Assembly: GCA_905221605.1 (NCBI GenBank)
Contig: CAJNDS010001724.1
Coordinates: 363,978-427,977 of the forward strand
Origin: Symbiodinium natans
Lineage: Eukaryota > Sar > Dinophyceae > Suessiales > Symbiodiniaceae
Direction: 5' to 3'
Length of the DNA: 64,000 nt
The translations under genes were made by a program, and so were the position numbers. Positions 22,552 to 33,387 of this stretch are shown piece after piece (within the stretch, counting starts at the first letter, position 1; each line of letters begins with the position of its first letter). Below the pieces are notes generated by a model that saw nothing but the letters and a program-made list of their open reading frames with translations, was not told where the DNA came from and searched no databases.

Positions 22552-23268
22552 GTTGACGGCTTGATGAGCGACTGCGAGTCACATCGCCCGGTAGATCCGA
22601 CCTAGCCTCGTCATCCGGGCGGCACGAAGATGTGTTTCTTTGTTTCTCCGAAATTAGGGGTACCTTTTGGGATCCTGATGATATGGGAGTCCTTCTATTT
22701 GGGGTCTATTTTAGGGTCCCCTATTTTCGTAAACCCCCATGTTGATGAAAACAAAACGGTGAGCACATCGCTGACTGTCCTGGTTCTATGCTGGGGGGTG
22801 GGTTCTTTGCAGAGTGTTATGGAAGTACGCGTTGGCAGGGGTGTGCTTTGTTCCTGACTTATACCAGGCACTTGAGCGAGCCTGGTGCATAAAGGATTTA
22901 ACCGGATGCTATAAAAGGGTTCCTGGCCAAACGGGCCTTGAGGCTTTAGCTTTGCTACAGCGCTTTGTTCAAAGGCCTAGGTTGCACTGTGCACGAGCCG
23001 CCTGTTTGCGGTGATGTTCTTTGAAAGACTTAAAGTCCTTTAAGCCCCGAAGCCGATGCTCCATAGTTTCGATCTTGCCGAGTTGTTTCGTCGTGGCTCT
23101 GACACATGAGGCGTGAGGATCCCTTACGTAAGAGCCCAAAGCTGAGTCCCCCGAACCTTAAATTCTAAGCCCTAAAGCCCTAAGCCTGTCGTAACCCGGA
23201 TGGAAACCCCTGCTGTGTGCCTTTGGTCAGCTATGCGGGGGCGAAAAATACCCTAAACCTACTACTAC

Positions 23269-23376
23269 GGTCGGAATAGTTACTAGTAGCACTCCCTTGT
23301 GGTACCTATGTAGTCCTACTATACCATAAGAACCCCAAACACCCTATTCTAATTATTTAGGCCCCTCTAGTACAGC
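23269..23376 (+). mobile_element. TIR element, family C
   Basis: Starts GGTCGGAATAGTTACTAGTA and ends CCTATTCTAATTATTTAGGC, then CCCTCTAGTA. Same layout as copies at 47484, 51451, 52503 and 59739, all opening GGGGTCGGAA and closing in GGCCCCTA or a close variant. Confidence 0.6.
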
Positions 23377-23444
23377 CTTGAGCTCTTAAGGGCCTCCCAT
23401 GAAGTGTCTCCAAAGCTCCAACCCTAAACCCTAAACCCTCTGAG

Positions 23445-23531
23445 GCGGCAAAGGACCTGGCAGCGTTCCGAAACATACTACATAGGCCCCTCGCCGAGTT
23501 TTTGGAGGAAGGTCGAAATCTTGGGAGAGGC
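23445..23531 (+). CDS. Exon-like segment, product unknown
   Basis: Twenty-nine codons, AAKDLAAFRNILHRPLAEFL then EEGRNLGRG, lie between CTGAG|G and a GTAAGG donor. Strongly protein-like and phase 0 at both ends. Family not recognised. Confidence 0.55.
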
Positions 23532-24183
23532 GTAAGGGTTTCAGGGTTTAGGGTTTCAGTTTCAGGGTTTCAGGATTTCAGGGTTTCTGGGTTTCAGGGT
23601 TTATAAGGTTCAGGCTTTAGGAGTTTAGGGATTTAGGCGTTGGGAGAGTCGCAGCATGCCAGATGCAAAAGGGTATAGGGTTTAGGTTTTGAGACAGGGC
23701 TTGTTATTTATAGGTTTTTGATTGGGTTTCGGGGTTTAAGGTTTTAGAGGGTGTGGGGTTGCCCGTCTGGTGTAGTTTGGTGCCGTCAGCGTTGGGACGC
23801 ATTCAAGGTTAGATGTGTTGGTTTGGATGGTCTGCGCACTCTCCAAAGCACCCTCGGCTTTAAGGATGCGGATGCCTGAATGGGTGGGGTTCAGGGGCTC
23901 CCTCTTTACCTCAAAACCCTAGACCCCAAACCCTAAAACCCTAATTAAGCCATACCACCCCAAAACTCCTAAACTACACCCCAAACCTCCTAAACTACAC
24001 CCCAAACGTTTCAGCCCAAACCTCTGAGTGCCCCCCCCCCCCCCCCCATGCGCCAGGGAAGGACCTGAGTCGGGCCAGCGACGAGGTGGAGTTCTACGAG
24101 CAGGAATGGCCGGGGCAAGTCTTTTTGTGTTCAGGACTTTGTAGGTTTTATGTTCGTAAGAGAGGGGGAGGGGGAGAGAGAGA

Positions 24184-24375
24184 GAAGAAGAAGAAGAAGA
24201 AGAAGAAGAAGAAGAAGAAGAAGAAGAAGAAGAAGAAGAAGAAGAAGAAGAAGAAGAAGAAGAAGAAGAAGAAGAAGAAGAAGAAGAAGAATAAAAAAGA
24301 AGAAGAATAAGAAGAAGAAAAAAGAAGAAGAAGAAAAATAAGAAGAAAAAAAATAAGAAGAAGAAGAAGAAGAAT
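24184..24375 (+). repeat. Long (AAG)n tract
   Basis: About 35 uninterrupted AAG units followed by AATAAAAAAG-type decay. It generates spurious poly-Lys, poly-Arg and poly-Leu/Phe ORFs on both strands. Purine-only sequence of this length can form triplex DNA. Confidence 0.95.
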
Positions 24376-24921
24376 CACGGGAAAAAAACAAAAAAACATG
24401 GTCGGGCCACAAAATCTTCTCAGCCTCTATGAGCCACAATGCCCTTGAGAACAGACTTCTTGAAGCGGGAGTTGCCATGCTCGCATCATGCGGGGCAAAA
24501 TCCTGAGTGTCAAGATCTCCCTTCGCCATCCCCTGCGCGGACTGGGGCCCACCATCGAATGCACAGTTGAGACAAAGACTTGTTTTGCCACACAGTAGCA
24601 GCACACTCCTCACAGCATAGATGTGCTAAGCCAGAGACTCTCGCTGCGTTGAGCAACCTCAGCGCAATCGCTGCTCTGGCTGCAAAGTTGAGGAGGGGGC
24701 ACTAGTATGCTTGACCCTGCAGAGTCCGTGTCACGCGAGTGACGCAGTTCAAGATCCCAGAACTGCTGCTCCGCACAGTGGCCGGTTTTCCGCATACACA
24801 GACGAAAGTCAGCCTCACAGGCGCGCTAGGCAGTTGAGCCAAACCTGTCCCACGGAGCTGATCACTCAGCGTCCGTCACCCATAGCTCTGATCCCCGGGT
24901 CGCGAATCCCTCCTGCTACAG

Positions 24922-24967
24922 GTTTATTGCGAAGAATGACCACTTTGAGAGTCAAAACTGCACGCCA
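24922..24967 (+). CDS. Exon-like segment, product unknown
   Basis: Acceptor CTGCTACAG|G, peptide FIAKNDHFESQNCTP, donor GTGAGC. Only 46 nt, but with clean signals at both ends. Confidence 0.45.
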
Positions 24968-25029
24968 GTGAGCGTGAAGCAGTTGTGCCTGCAAAGCAAA
25001 GCAACCCCCCTGCACCCCTGCGAACCCCA

Positions 25030-25143
25030 CTTGGAGGTTCATGGGTAGTTGGAAGTAGGCTTAGAAGCAGGGTAACAAATCTTCTATCTAACCTTATTTT
25101 AGGGCACTTTTGACCGTACTGATAAGTACCCACGAACCTCCAA
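25030..25143 (+). mobile_element. TIR element, family B
   Basis: Left arm CTTGGAGGTTCATGGGTAGT, right arm GATAAGTACCCACGAACCTC then CAA. The interior holds TTATTTTAGGGCACTTTTGA, seen in other copies. Confidence 0.7.
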
Positions 25144-25845
25144 AAAAGCCCCTGAGCCCAAAACCCTAAACCCGAAACCCTGCTTCTAAGTACCCATGAA
25201 CTTCCAAGTAGGCCCTGAACCCTGTCAGCCGCGATCTACCTTGGAATCTTGAGGTTGCACCCTTGGGTTTTTTGGACCTTCTTTAAACATCCTGAAGGTA
25301 GTATAAGGGCTATATTGGGAGTATCTTGAGGGGAACCTTGAGGGGTACAACCTCAGGGGTACCGACCCTTCATCCCTCGACAGGCTAAGCTCTGCACAAA
25401 CACGCGCCACACCCAGCCGGCAGGTTCACTAAACCCTAAACCCTAAACCCTAAACCCTAAACCCTAAACCCTAAACCCTAAACCCTAAACCCTATCCCCA
25501 TAATCAACCCTATAAAGGGCCTTTTTAAGGGGTTGTAGGGCCTAATAGCCCGTCCTGGAATGCTCGGTTGAGAGGGAACTCTTGGGTTAGGGTTTAGGGT
25601 CTTTGAAAAAGGGTTTAGGATTTAGGGTGTAGGGTTTAGTGTTTAGGGTTTAGGGTTCGGGTTTAGGGTGTAGGGTTTAGGGTTTAGGGTTTCGGGTTTA
25701 GAGTTTGGTGTTTAGGGTTCAGGGTTGAGGGTTCAGGGTTTAGGATCGATGCTTGCTTCTGGCATTCCTGGGCTGCGACCGGTTCGACAACAACGGTATC
25801 CTGGGGTTTAGGGTTTAGGGTTTAGGGTTTAGGGTGTAGGTTGAC

Positions 25846-25944
25846 TATATGAACCCTATAAACTCCTTCTGGACCATATACCTTCGTAAGATAGTAGAAT
25901 AGGGTATATGATCCCAATTCCTAAGGGTTCGCGTGATCCCCAAG
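25846..25944 (+). mobile_element. Introner-like element, family A
   Basis: Left part ATGAACCCTATAAACTCC, right end CTAAGGGTTCGCGTGATCCC then CAAG|G. Exon-like sequence follows immediately. Confidence 0.5.
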
Positions 25945-27299
25945 GCCCTGAGGAAGGATGAGGCTTATGGAAAAGTTCGGCTTTGAAGTTTGCGCGCACT
26001 TGGGGGCAGAGTCTCTGTTCCTCGCGTTCTACACCCAAACTTATGAAGCGAAACAAAGAGCCTGCAGCCCCAAAATGCACCTAGCAAGCTTAGTAACGCT
26101 ACAAGCTCATACTGCATATCCAAAGTTAAAAATCAACGATAACCAATATTGATAGCTTATGCTCATCATCTTGAGAATGATAATGATGTGATAAAACCAC
26201 ATATTCAGAAGAAATGACAGAAAACAAACTATGAGTAGCTGAGTAACAATAGTAATGAGTCCCTAGCCATTTTTTGTTCGTCATCAGAATAGTGATGGTA
26301 ATAGCGTTTCCATTCATATTCCCATCCTATTTCTCAGCACTAAACCCTAAACCCTAAACCCTAAACCCTAAACCCTAAACCCTAAACCTTAAACCCTTTT
26401 GCTGAGTTCGGGGATCTCGATCCTCGCCCTGCGACCAAGGCCTTCGGAAGCCGGCCTGAAGTCGGGGCCGCAGAGAGTGTTCGGCCATTCCTTCTAGCGG
26501 TTTAGGGTTTGGGGGTTTGGGGGTTTAGGGTTTAGGGTTAGGGTTTAGGGTTTAGGGTTTGGGGTTTGGGGTTTGGGGTTTGGGGTTTACGAGAATAGGG
26601 GGCCTCTGAAATGGCCCCCCACATAGCAGGTTCCCTTAGAATAAGGACCCCCAATAAGGTGCCCCCAAATTCGGAAAACAATAAAATTCGGGCTTGGGTC
26701 TTGGGGTTTAGGGTTTCAGGATGGCAGAGGTGAGGGGCAGGCCTACCACAAGGGTGTTGTTCTTTTGCGTGCTTTTGGCTTGCGCTGAGATGGAGCGAAG
26801 TGGGTTGAGTCTTTGGTTCCGGCAGATATCGCGTAGAGCCCGCATGCAAAAAAGGGCTGCAGAGAGGCGCTCGGTCATTCTTTGGAGTTTAGGGTTTTGG
26901 GTAGGGTTCGGGGTTCAGGTGGGTTTCAGGGCCGCAGAGAGGGGTCCGGTCATTATTTCTAGGGCAGGCGGTTTAGGGTTTATTGTTTTTGGGTTCGTGG
27001 TCAAGAACGGCTCGTTCGGGTGTTGACTGTACTTGTTGGCTCGTTTCCTGAGGCCATTGCTGCAATTTAGCTTCCCGTACGCGGGCATCCTTTCTGCGCA
27101 CGAGGACCAAAATGTCGGGTCTGACAATACTGGCGCTCCGCAAAACCCTAAACTCGGTTTAGGGTGCAGGGTTTGGGGTTTATATAGGGTTTAGGGTTTA
27201 GGGGTTTAGGGTTTGGGACTCTACTAACCAGGCATCCCAACACAGAGCACGTATCAACAGTCAATGACCTGGGTTGGGCGAGTTCCTGCATGTGCTACA

Positions 27300-27403
27300 T
27301 GACACCTACCTGGATGTTCATGTGTACTCACAAGTAGGGTCATAAGTAACTTAAACCAGTGTTACAAGCTTATGACCCTACTTCTACCCATGAACCTCTA
27401 AGT
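27300..27403 (+). mobile_element. TIR element, family B
   Basis: TGGATGTTCATGTGTACTCA opens and TTCTACCCATGAACCTCTAA closes. The interior has mirrored AAGTAGGGTCATAAGTAAC / GCTTATGACCCTACTT sequence. Confidence 0.65.
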
Positions 27404-27794
27404 ATGAACCCAATCAGTATACTCACCGTATGCTTGTCCCTGGAAAAATATGTTTCCGCCTTATCCTCGCGCCAAGTTGGCGCCTTGGGGTCATTTGGAT
27501 GAGGGCCTGCCAAGGTCTCTGAACCCCACCCTAAACCCTAAACCCTAAACCCTAAACCCTAAACCCTAAACCCTAAACCCTAAACCCTAAACCCTAAACC
27601 CTAAACCCCACGCCCTACAAACCTAGGTCAGCAAAAGAGGTGCCAGATCACGGAACCGTGTGCCCCAGTTGGGTCGAAGCCCACGAACCCAGCCTAAACC
27701 CTAAAACCCTAAAGCCTACACCGAAGAAGCCCACGAAGCCTGGTTCAGGGAGCGCGTGGCTTTTTGGGCATATCAGGGCTTGTGAGGGCTTTTT

Positions 27795-27836
<42 letters not shown>

Positions 27837-27957
27837 TCAGGACTTTTAGGGTGTTAGGGCAGCTCAGGAAGTCTAAAGCTTTCGGATTTTCGGAGAAGGT
27901 TTCAAGGGTTCAACCCTAAACCCTAAACCCTAAACCCTAAACCGGTTTTTAGTTCAG

Positions 27958-28048
27958 CGATTTCGATTTTTGGTTCAGCCATGAGCTTGTCAGGAGGGCC
28001 AGGAGGCGGCTAAAAAGCCCCTGGATCTGTTGGCCCGAATCTCAGTGC
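27958..28048 (+). CDS. Exon-like segment upstream of the IPK exons
   Basis: After TTCAG the frame reads DFDFWFSHELVRRARRRLKS, then PWICWPESQC, ending at a GTGGGT donor followed by TTTAGGG repeats. It may be an N-terminal exon of the IPK-family gene, but the phase to 28440 does not fit directly and no motif proves it. Confidence 0.45.
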
Positions 28049-28439
28049 GTGGGTTTAGGGTTTAGGGTTTATAGGGTTCAGAGGGTTTATAGGGTTTATA
28101 GGGTTTATAGGGTTTACAGGGTTTATAAACCCTATAAACTAGGGCCGTTTTAGGATTCGGGGGGGGGAGGGGGGGGGGGGGGGGGGGGGGGGTGGGGGGG
28201 GTTGGGGTGGGGGGAGATTCTGGGTAGGGGGGTAGGTATGGTCTGGGAATGCTAGGCGGTTGCAAAAAAACACCCTGAGCCAGTGGGGTTTAGGGTTTAG
28301 GGTTTAGGGCAAGTATAGGGTGTAGGGTTTAGGGTTTGGGGTTTGGGGTTTAGGGTTTAGGGTTTAGGGTTTAGGGTTTAGGGTTTAGGGTTTAGGGAAA
28401 GCCTGCTGCAGAAGGGTTTAGGGTCATGGGGCGAGTCAG

Positions 28440-28517
28440 TCGTTGGCACCAGGTCCTCCGAAACTTGCGCGACGGCTGCACGAAGCTGCGGCTGCTGGAC
28501 ATCAAGATCGGTCAAAA
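28440..28517 (+). CDS. IPK-family exon with DIKIGQ motif
   Basis: Acceptor GAGTCAG. Reads RWHQVLRNLRDGCTKLRLLD, then IKIGQ. The Asp and Lys of DIKIG are the family's inositol/ATP-binding signature. Ends CAA AA before GC. Confidence 0.85.
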
Positions 28518-29936
28518 GCCCCGGACCCAGGATGCAGAAGTTTCTTGGGGTTTAGGGTTTAGGGTTTTAGGGTTTAGGGTTTAGGGTATTTATAGGGTTT
28601 AGGGTAGCATCCTGTAGCACCCCAAAGCTTGCTAAAGCTTCCCCCCCCCCCCCCCCAAGCCATAAAGCTCACTTCCGAGATCCCTAAACCCTAAACCCTA
28701 AACCCCAAACCCAAAAAAACCCTTTCGAGGCCGCCAAATAGAAAATGGGCTGGCGAGTCTGGGTTTAAGGTCTACAGCTTGAACGGACGAACATGCCCGT
28801 TTCCCTGACTTAAGGGCCTGCGGCATGGAGGCTAATCTATCTATGGAGGAGCTACTAGCTGCAAGCAACAGCCTTCTGGGAAAACTTCATCCATAGTTCC
28901 CAAACCCTAAACCCTAAACCCTAAACCCTAAACCCTAAACCCTAAACCCTCAACCCTAATGTAGGCCACAGCTCAAGCCGTCAGGGCTCGTCAGGTGTGC
29001 CGCAACCCTCCCCTGTCCCCGAAGCCGACAGACCCAGAATTCTCCAACCCTATAAACCCTAACAGCCTCAATCCTAAACCCAACACCCTATGAACCCTAA
29101 TAGCCTCAACCCTAAACCCTACACCCTATAAGCCCTAATAGCCTCAACCCTAAACCCTGCACCCTATAAACCCCAATAGCCTCAACTCAACAAAGAGGCC
29201 CCTAAACCCTGGATCAACCCTTAGGCCCTGCCACGCCGTGCCTAAGGACTGCGCAAGCGGGCTGGCAAGGAAAGCCGCGCTCTTACACCCTCTTTTTAGG
29301 GCCCATGTCCCTACATGGTATACTTGGGCCTTCAAGGGGTTCCCATATAGTAGCTTTAGAGCCCAGGTTTATACTATATAGGTACATGGACCCTGAGATT
29401 TCAGGGTTTCCATAGGGGTTTGGGGTTAATGGTTAAGGGCTTCGCCGCGATGAAGGGTTAAGGGTCGAAAGAGTACAGTCGCATTTTTGTTGCTTTAGGG
29501 TTCTGCGTAGGCCCTTGGGATAGTCCATCTTGTCCCGTATATTGGGTGTAAGAGGGTCATGTTCAGGAATATGTTCAGATGGTTGTTAAAGGGCCATCCT
29601 CGTGGAGATGCCAGGTCGCATGCCGCAGCGCTGAGGCAGGCCATCGTCGTGCAGAGCTCAGGGCTAGCGGCGGGCGTTTGCTTGGCTTTGGGTTGTTTTG
29701 GGGGGGCTTGTAGGGGCATTCTTCCCAGAAACTCTCCCACATGTGAAGCCCTACCAAACTTTTGGACTAAACCCTAAACCCTAAACCCTATGCACCCTCA
29801 ACCCTATAAATCCCAAACCCCCCCAACCCCCTCCCCAAGGATGGCACCACGAATTCGGCTGGGGAGGGCTTCCGACTCGAGGGATTCGACGGCCAGCCCA
29901 GCACGCTCAGCTCCATGGACCCCCACCGGTCTGAGG
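28440..29936 (+). CDS. Inositol polyphosphate kinase (IPK) family gene, partial
   Basis: Exons at 28440-28517, 29247-~29301 and 29840-29936 join to give the IPK signature. KLRLLDIKIGQK carries the PxxxDxKxG-type lysine/aspartate motif; it is followed by TAQAGWQGKPRSYT and then TNSAGEGFRLEGFDGQPST. The family phosphorylates soluble inositol phosphates with ATP, in cytosol or nucleus; the exact substrate cannot be told. The first junction is checkable: CAA AA|GC...AAG|G ACT restores Lys-Thr in frame with a GC donor. The N-terminus and the C-terminal SSLL.. catalytic segment were not found. Later exons may be displaced by the 13.65-kb retrotransposon or lost. Introns hold telomere-like repeats and poly-G runs. 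Confidence 0.8.
29247..29301 (+). CDS. IPK-family exon TAQAGWQGK
   Basis: Acceptor CCTAAG|G completes the Lys codon from 28517. Reads TAQAGWQGKPRSYT, the conserved stretch after DIKIGQ. The 3' end is not certain. Confidence 0.8.
29840..29936 (+). CDS. IPK-family exon GFRLEGFDG
   Basis: Acceptor CCCAAG|G. Reads DGTTNSAGEGFRLEGFDGQP, then STLSSMDPHRSE. The (T)S-x-x-GFRLEGF block is typical of the family. The donor is the start of a (GT)n run. Confidence 0.85.
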
Positions 29937-31014
29937 GTGTGTGTGTGTGTGTGTGTTTTTTTTTTTGGGGGGGGGGGGGTTAGGTTATAGGGTTTGGGGT
30001 TTAGGGATAGGGATTAGGGTGGGGAGGGAGGGTGGGTGGGGGGGGGGGGTTGGGGTTTATAGGGTTTGAGTCTCAGGTTTGAGTCTTTATTTCGGGGGGG
30101 GGGGGGGGGGGGAGTGTTGGGGAGTTTATAGGCCAATAGGGTTTGAGTTTGAGGGTTAAGGTTTTGTTTTTTGAGGGGGGGGGGGGGGGGGGGGGGGGGG
30201 TTGAGGAGTTTATAGGGGGGGGTTCGGGGTTTTAAGGGTTTTGAGAGCCCAGGAGGGGGTTCAGCAGAGTGTTAAATGCTGAGGCAGTTTAGGGTTTAGG
30301 GTCTAGGGCTTACAAGTTTTTTTTGGGGGGGAATGTAGGTGCTCATCGAGTTTCGGGCAGAATTGGGTGTGGGAAGGGCTTCGGGTGTGCTTTACGGGCT
30401 TGCAAGGTCTAGGGCTAGGGGGTTTCAGGGTTTTTGGGAAGCTGGTTCGTGGCTTCGGGCAGTGAAGGGTTTAGGGTTGGGAAGCTTGCAGCGTGTTTGT
30501 GCCATAGGATGGGTATACACCTGTATGTATATATACATACTGTGTGTAAACAGGTTTGTCAGCGGTTCCAGTTGGTTGACCAGCCCAAACTCGAAACTCG
30601 GAAACCCCATAAGCCTTGCATCTACCAGCGCTGAGAGCACACTACACGCTAGAAGCGTTTGCTGTAAACACATGTGCTGTATTGCGTGTTAATGTGTTGT
30701 GTTTGTTCTTCATCCGACTTACAAGTGTTTGCCGTTTCGTGTGTCGATGTATGTTCGTGTTGAGTTAAGGGTGTTAAGGGTGTCAGACCGAGAAAAACTT
30801 TCGAGCCTGATTCAGACCGTGATCGGCGCTTTAAAACTTCAAAGCTCCTTACCGCTTTCCACAGGACCCTCTCCTGGATTTATGGCAGCAGGGTGCCGGG
30901 CACTTAGTCACTGGGGGAGGGCGGCGCGTCAGCTAAACCCAACGGTGAGCCACCGTAAACCCTGAGCCCTGGAACCCCTAGGACAAGCCCCCGAAACCCC
31001 AAACCCTTAACCCT
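29937..31014. other. IPK intron or downstream repeat region
   Basis: (GT)n at 29937-29955, several poly-G runs (29966-29980, 30096-30112, 30176-30200) and diverged TTTAGGG text. A coding-like frame at 30805-30900 (FKTSKLLTAFHRTLSWIYG) is unassigned. The left flank of the LTR element is an ordinary CCCTAAA tract. Confidence 0.5.
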
Positions 31015-31020
31015 AAACCC
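31015..31020 (+). repeat. Target site duplication, left copy (AAACCC)
   Basis: AAACCC immediately before the 5' LTR matches AAACCC at 44675-44680. It could be read as seven bases (TAAACCC) because the LTR ends in T. The target was a CCCTAAA tract. Confidence 0.8.
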
Positions 31021-31160
31021 TGTATTTCTGTGCATTCCCTCCACTTTTGCTTCCATGTATGTTGCACTTACTTGTGCCGCTCAAGCCCTCTGAGTAAAAA
31101 GGTTAGGCGCGCCCCTGCTCATGGCTTAACGGATAACAACTGGTGGATTTCCCAAACTAT
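31021..31160 (+). repeat. 5' long terminal repeat (140 bp)
   Basis: Starts TGTATTTCTGTGCATTCCCT and ends GATTTCCCAAACTAT. It begins with the usual TG but lacks the terminal CA. Transcription is expected to start here, but no TATA box is evident. Very short for a copia LTR. Confidence 0.9.
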
Positions 31161-31180
31161 AGGTTATCAGCCGTAGGCTC
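31161..31180 (+). other. Candidate primer-binding site
   Basis: The bases just inside the 5' LTR, AGGTTATCAGCCGTAGGCTC, occupy the primer-binding position. GGTTATCAG partly resembles the TGGTATCAGAGC site of plant copia elements (initiator tRNA-Met), but with mismatches. The tRNA primer is not assigned. Confidence 0.4.
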
Positions 31181-31224
31181 CCCGGAGCTTGCGGCACCAC
31201 TGACCTGGAGTTTCGACTCAGTGC

Positions 31225-33387
31225 ATGGGTGACAGCCCCGAGCTGGTCCCCACCGAGGTAGCAACTGATCTCGGTACAGACGGGTTTACAGACGCAGAAT
31301 CCGCGGAGATGGACCTCTCAGGCACTTTGGCTATGCCACCGTCTACGGATGGCCGTGGCCTAGTGCTGGAAGAGAATGCAGCAGCAGCTAATGTGTTTGC
31401 GCCAAACGCACCTTCTCCTTTCGTAGGACTAGGAGCTCCGCAGATCCACATGTACCGACAACAGTTTCAGCAGAATATCACGATAGGTGAAACACCTGAA
31501 CAAACAAGACTTCTCCTCACTGAGTTAGAGAACGAAGCAGAGTCCAGGCACCAGAGGTTCCGCCTAGCTGCTGAAGAAGCCCATGATCAACAAATCGCAG
31601 ATGTTGAAGAAAGGGCTAACAGGCAGCACGAGGAAGTCGTTGCTAGACTTGAGTCTGAAATTGCTAGCCAAAGGTATAGCTTTGTCGCGAGGACCCAAGG
31701 TCTCTTTTCAGAACTCCAGCAACAAAGCCAGATAATCAATTTTCAGTCAGAACATTTTTCCGATGTTGGTTCGCAAATCACACGTCTCAGGACAACTCTG
31801 GTTGAAGAGGCTGAACAGAACAAGAGGGAAAGCATTAACGAGATTGGGGAATGGTTTGGGAGAGAGCATGATGAGGCAATGAAAAGGTACCGCAGTATAG
31901 CCCTGGAAACTGAAGAGCAAATGAGGATTCAAAACATGACCCTCCAAGATGAATTGTCATCAATGGAGCGTGCGCTCCAGCTCGAACAGGACAGGAATTT
32001 AGGTATCAATCCCTCGCAGCAAGCTCAGTTTCCCAGCGCCACTGCCCCAGTTGCTCCAGCGCCAAGCGCCGGGCTTAGTGCTCCGTGTGCCCCTCAGTTT
32101 TCAGATCCGAGTGTGATTCCGATGAACATCAGGGCATTGTTTCCAAACTTCAGTTTTGGCGGTGTGGCAACTACTGCCACTCCAACAGGACCACAGGGTC
32201 CGGTTTCTGCCCCAGGGACCCCAACAGCATCAGCTAACGTCCCAAATCTAGGATTCTCTAGTGGTGGGTTGAACGCCGGAGCCCCTGGTCTTGCGGCCCC
32301 ATCAGGCACGCCGGGAGGTCCGGCAGCCACAGGAGCCGATTTAATCGCACAGACGCAGCAAGCGCTGCTTGAAGCCGCCAAGCTTCTTAAAGGAGACAAA
32401 AGCGGTGAAGATGACAAACCAAAGGTTAAAGAAGCTGAAACCATCCGCCTGCCGGATTTCCCTAACCCCGAAACCTACCGTGCATGGAAAACCGCAACAC
32501 GGGAAGCAGTTAGGGCAGCTTCAGATAGACCAGATGAAGCCTTCTCTTGGATTCTAGAGGTGTATTCTAAGAATGCTGATCATGACAAGCTTCGTGAACC
32601 CGGTAAGTTTCTCACGCTGGATACCAAAATCCTAGCCGCTCTCACTAAGGTCGCCAAAGGTGAGTTATCTCGACAGGTACTCACTTTCAAGGAAACCGAG
32701 GCGGTTCAAGGACGTGCCGTACGAGGACGCCAGGTCTTGCTCATGTTTGATCAGTACTTCAAAACAAATGAAGAGGTAGGATCGCTCTATTCGGTAGAAG
32801 ACCTTTTGAAGGTTACACTGCATAGTGACGATCTAACCACATTTCTGCACAATTGGGAATCAGTCATTGCTGGCATGAGTCATGTCCCAGAAGAAATGGT
32901 TCTGCGTGACATCCTTCTTCGGCAAATCCGAAAGTCCTCAAGAATGAAGTATGATTTGGAAATCTACGACAGGGCGAAAGAGGGTTCTGCCTCACACTCC
33001 TATGCGTTCTTGTTGAAGTCAATCCGGGATTTGTTGACCCGTGAAAGGATGCGCAAGAACAGGGATAGAATCGCCAAGTCACATGGGGACAAGTTTGGAG
33101 CTCCTGTTGTTGAAGGCGGAAGGCCGACACGCCCTCCGTCGAGGAGCGGCCGCGGAAGGGATCGCTCTGCCGGTAGCCAGTCCAATTCAAAGTCAAGGTC
33201 TCGCTCTAGGACCCCATCCAGATCTAGATCACCTAGCCGATCGCAAAGCCCAAAGCCAGTTTGCTACGACTTTCAAAAGGGTAAGTGCACCAGGGGTGAC
33301 AAGTGCAAGTTTTCGCACAAACCACGTTCACACTGCCCCGAAGAAGAAACAGGTCTGCACGTTTTGGAAGAAGGGAAAGTGCACTAG
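31225..33387 (+). CDS. gag: Gag-like protein, coiled coil plus CCCH zinc finger
   Basis: 720 codons from ATG 31225, 65 bases after the LTR. Residues about 75-255 are charged and heptad-like (coiled coil). Residues 260-380 are Pro/Ala/Gly-rich. A helical Gag core begins near ETIRLPDFPNPETYRAWK, about residue 399. Residues 630-678 are Ser/Arg-rich. A CCCH finger, C680-x7-C688-x5-C694-x3-H698, follows. A CCCH finger replaces the CCHC knuckle usual in retroelement Gag and probably binds the element RNA. The frame ends at TAG 33385-33387. A second, near-identical finger lies in the +1 frame, so Gag-Pro probably needs a +1 shift near 33319-33350, unless a base is missing in the assembly. Confidence 0.9.
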   Translation: MGDSPELVPTEVATDLGTDGFTDAESAEMDLSGTLAMPPSTDGRGLVLEENAAAANVFAPNAPSPFVGLGAPQIHMYRQQFQQNITIGETPEQTRLLLTELENEAESRHQRFRLAAEEAHDQQIADVEERANRQHEEVVARLESEIASQRYSFVARTQGLFSELQQQSQIINFQSEHFSDVGSQITRLRTTLVEEAEQNKRESINEIGEWFGREHDEAMKRYRSIALETEEQMRIQNMTLQDELSSMERALQLEQDRNLGINPSQQAQFPSATAPVAPAPSAGLSAPCAPQFSDPSVIPMNIRALFPNFSFGGVATTATPTGPQGPVSAPGTPTASANVPNLGFSSGGLNAGAPGLAAPSGTPGGPAATGADLIAQTQQALLEAAKLLKGDKSGEDDKPKVKEAETIRLPDFPNPETYRAWKTATREAVRAASDRPDEAFSWILEVYSKNADHDKLREPGKFLTLDTKILAALTKVAKGELSRQVLTFKETEAVQGRAVRGRQVLLMFDQYFKTNEEVGSLYSVEDLLKVTLHSDDLTTFLHNWESVIAGMSHVPEEMVLRDILLRQIRKSSRMKYDLEIYDRAKEGSASHSYAFLLKSIRDLLTRERMRKNRDRIAKSHGDKFGAPVVEGGRPTRPPSRSGRGRDRSAGSQSNSKSRSRSRTPSRSRSPSRSQSPKPVCYDFQKGKCTRGDKCKFSHKPRSHCPEEETGLHVLEEGKVH

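Larger units (their letters stand above)
19911..27957. other. Repeat-rich region with exon-like islands of unknown genes
   Basis: Telomere-like arrays at 20160-20200, 21232-21295, 25428-25495, 26339-26395 and 27530-27607; a CCCTAAG-variant array at 20483-20533; TIR elements (20703-20799, 23269-23376, 25030-25143, 25846-25944); CATA/TACA simple repeat (21020-21095); a long AAG tract (24184-24375). Better exon-like islands are listed separately. Others (24070-24120, 25743-25800, 27620-27690, 27715-27780) are short and unassigned. Confidence 0.45.

Noticed and set aside
24131-24613. ORFs with poly-Lys, poly-Arg, poly-Leu or poly-Phe
   Set aside because: They arise from the (AAG)n microsatellite.
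26400-26500. Exon reading AEFGDLDPRPATKAFGSR to a stop
   Set aside because: Its 3' part (GGGCCGCAGAGAG..) recurs at about 26860 and 26930, so it is probably a local repeat.
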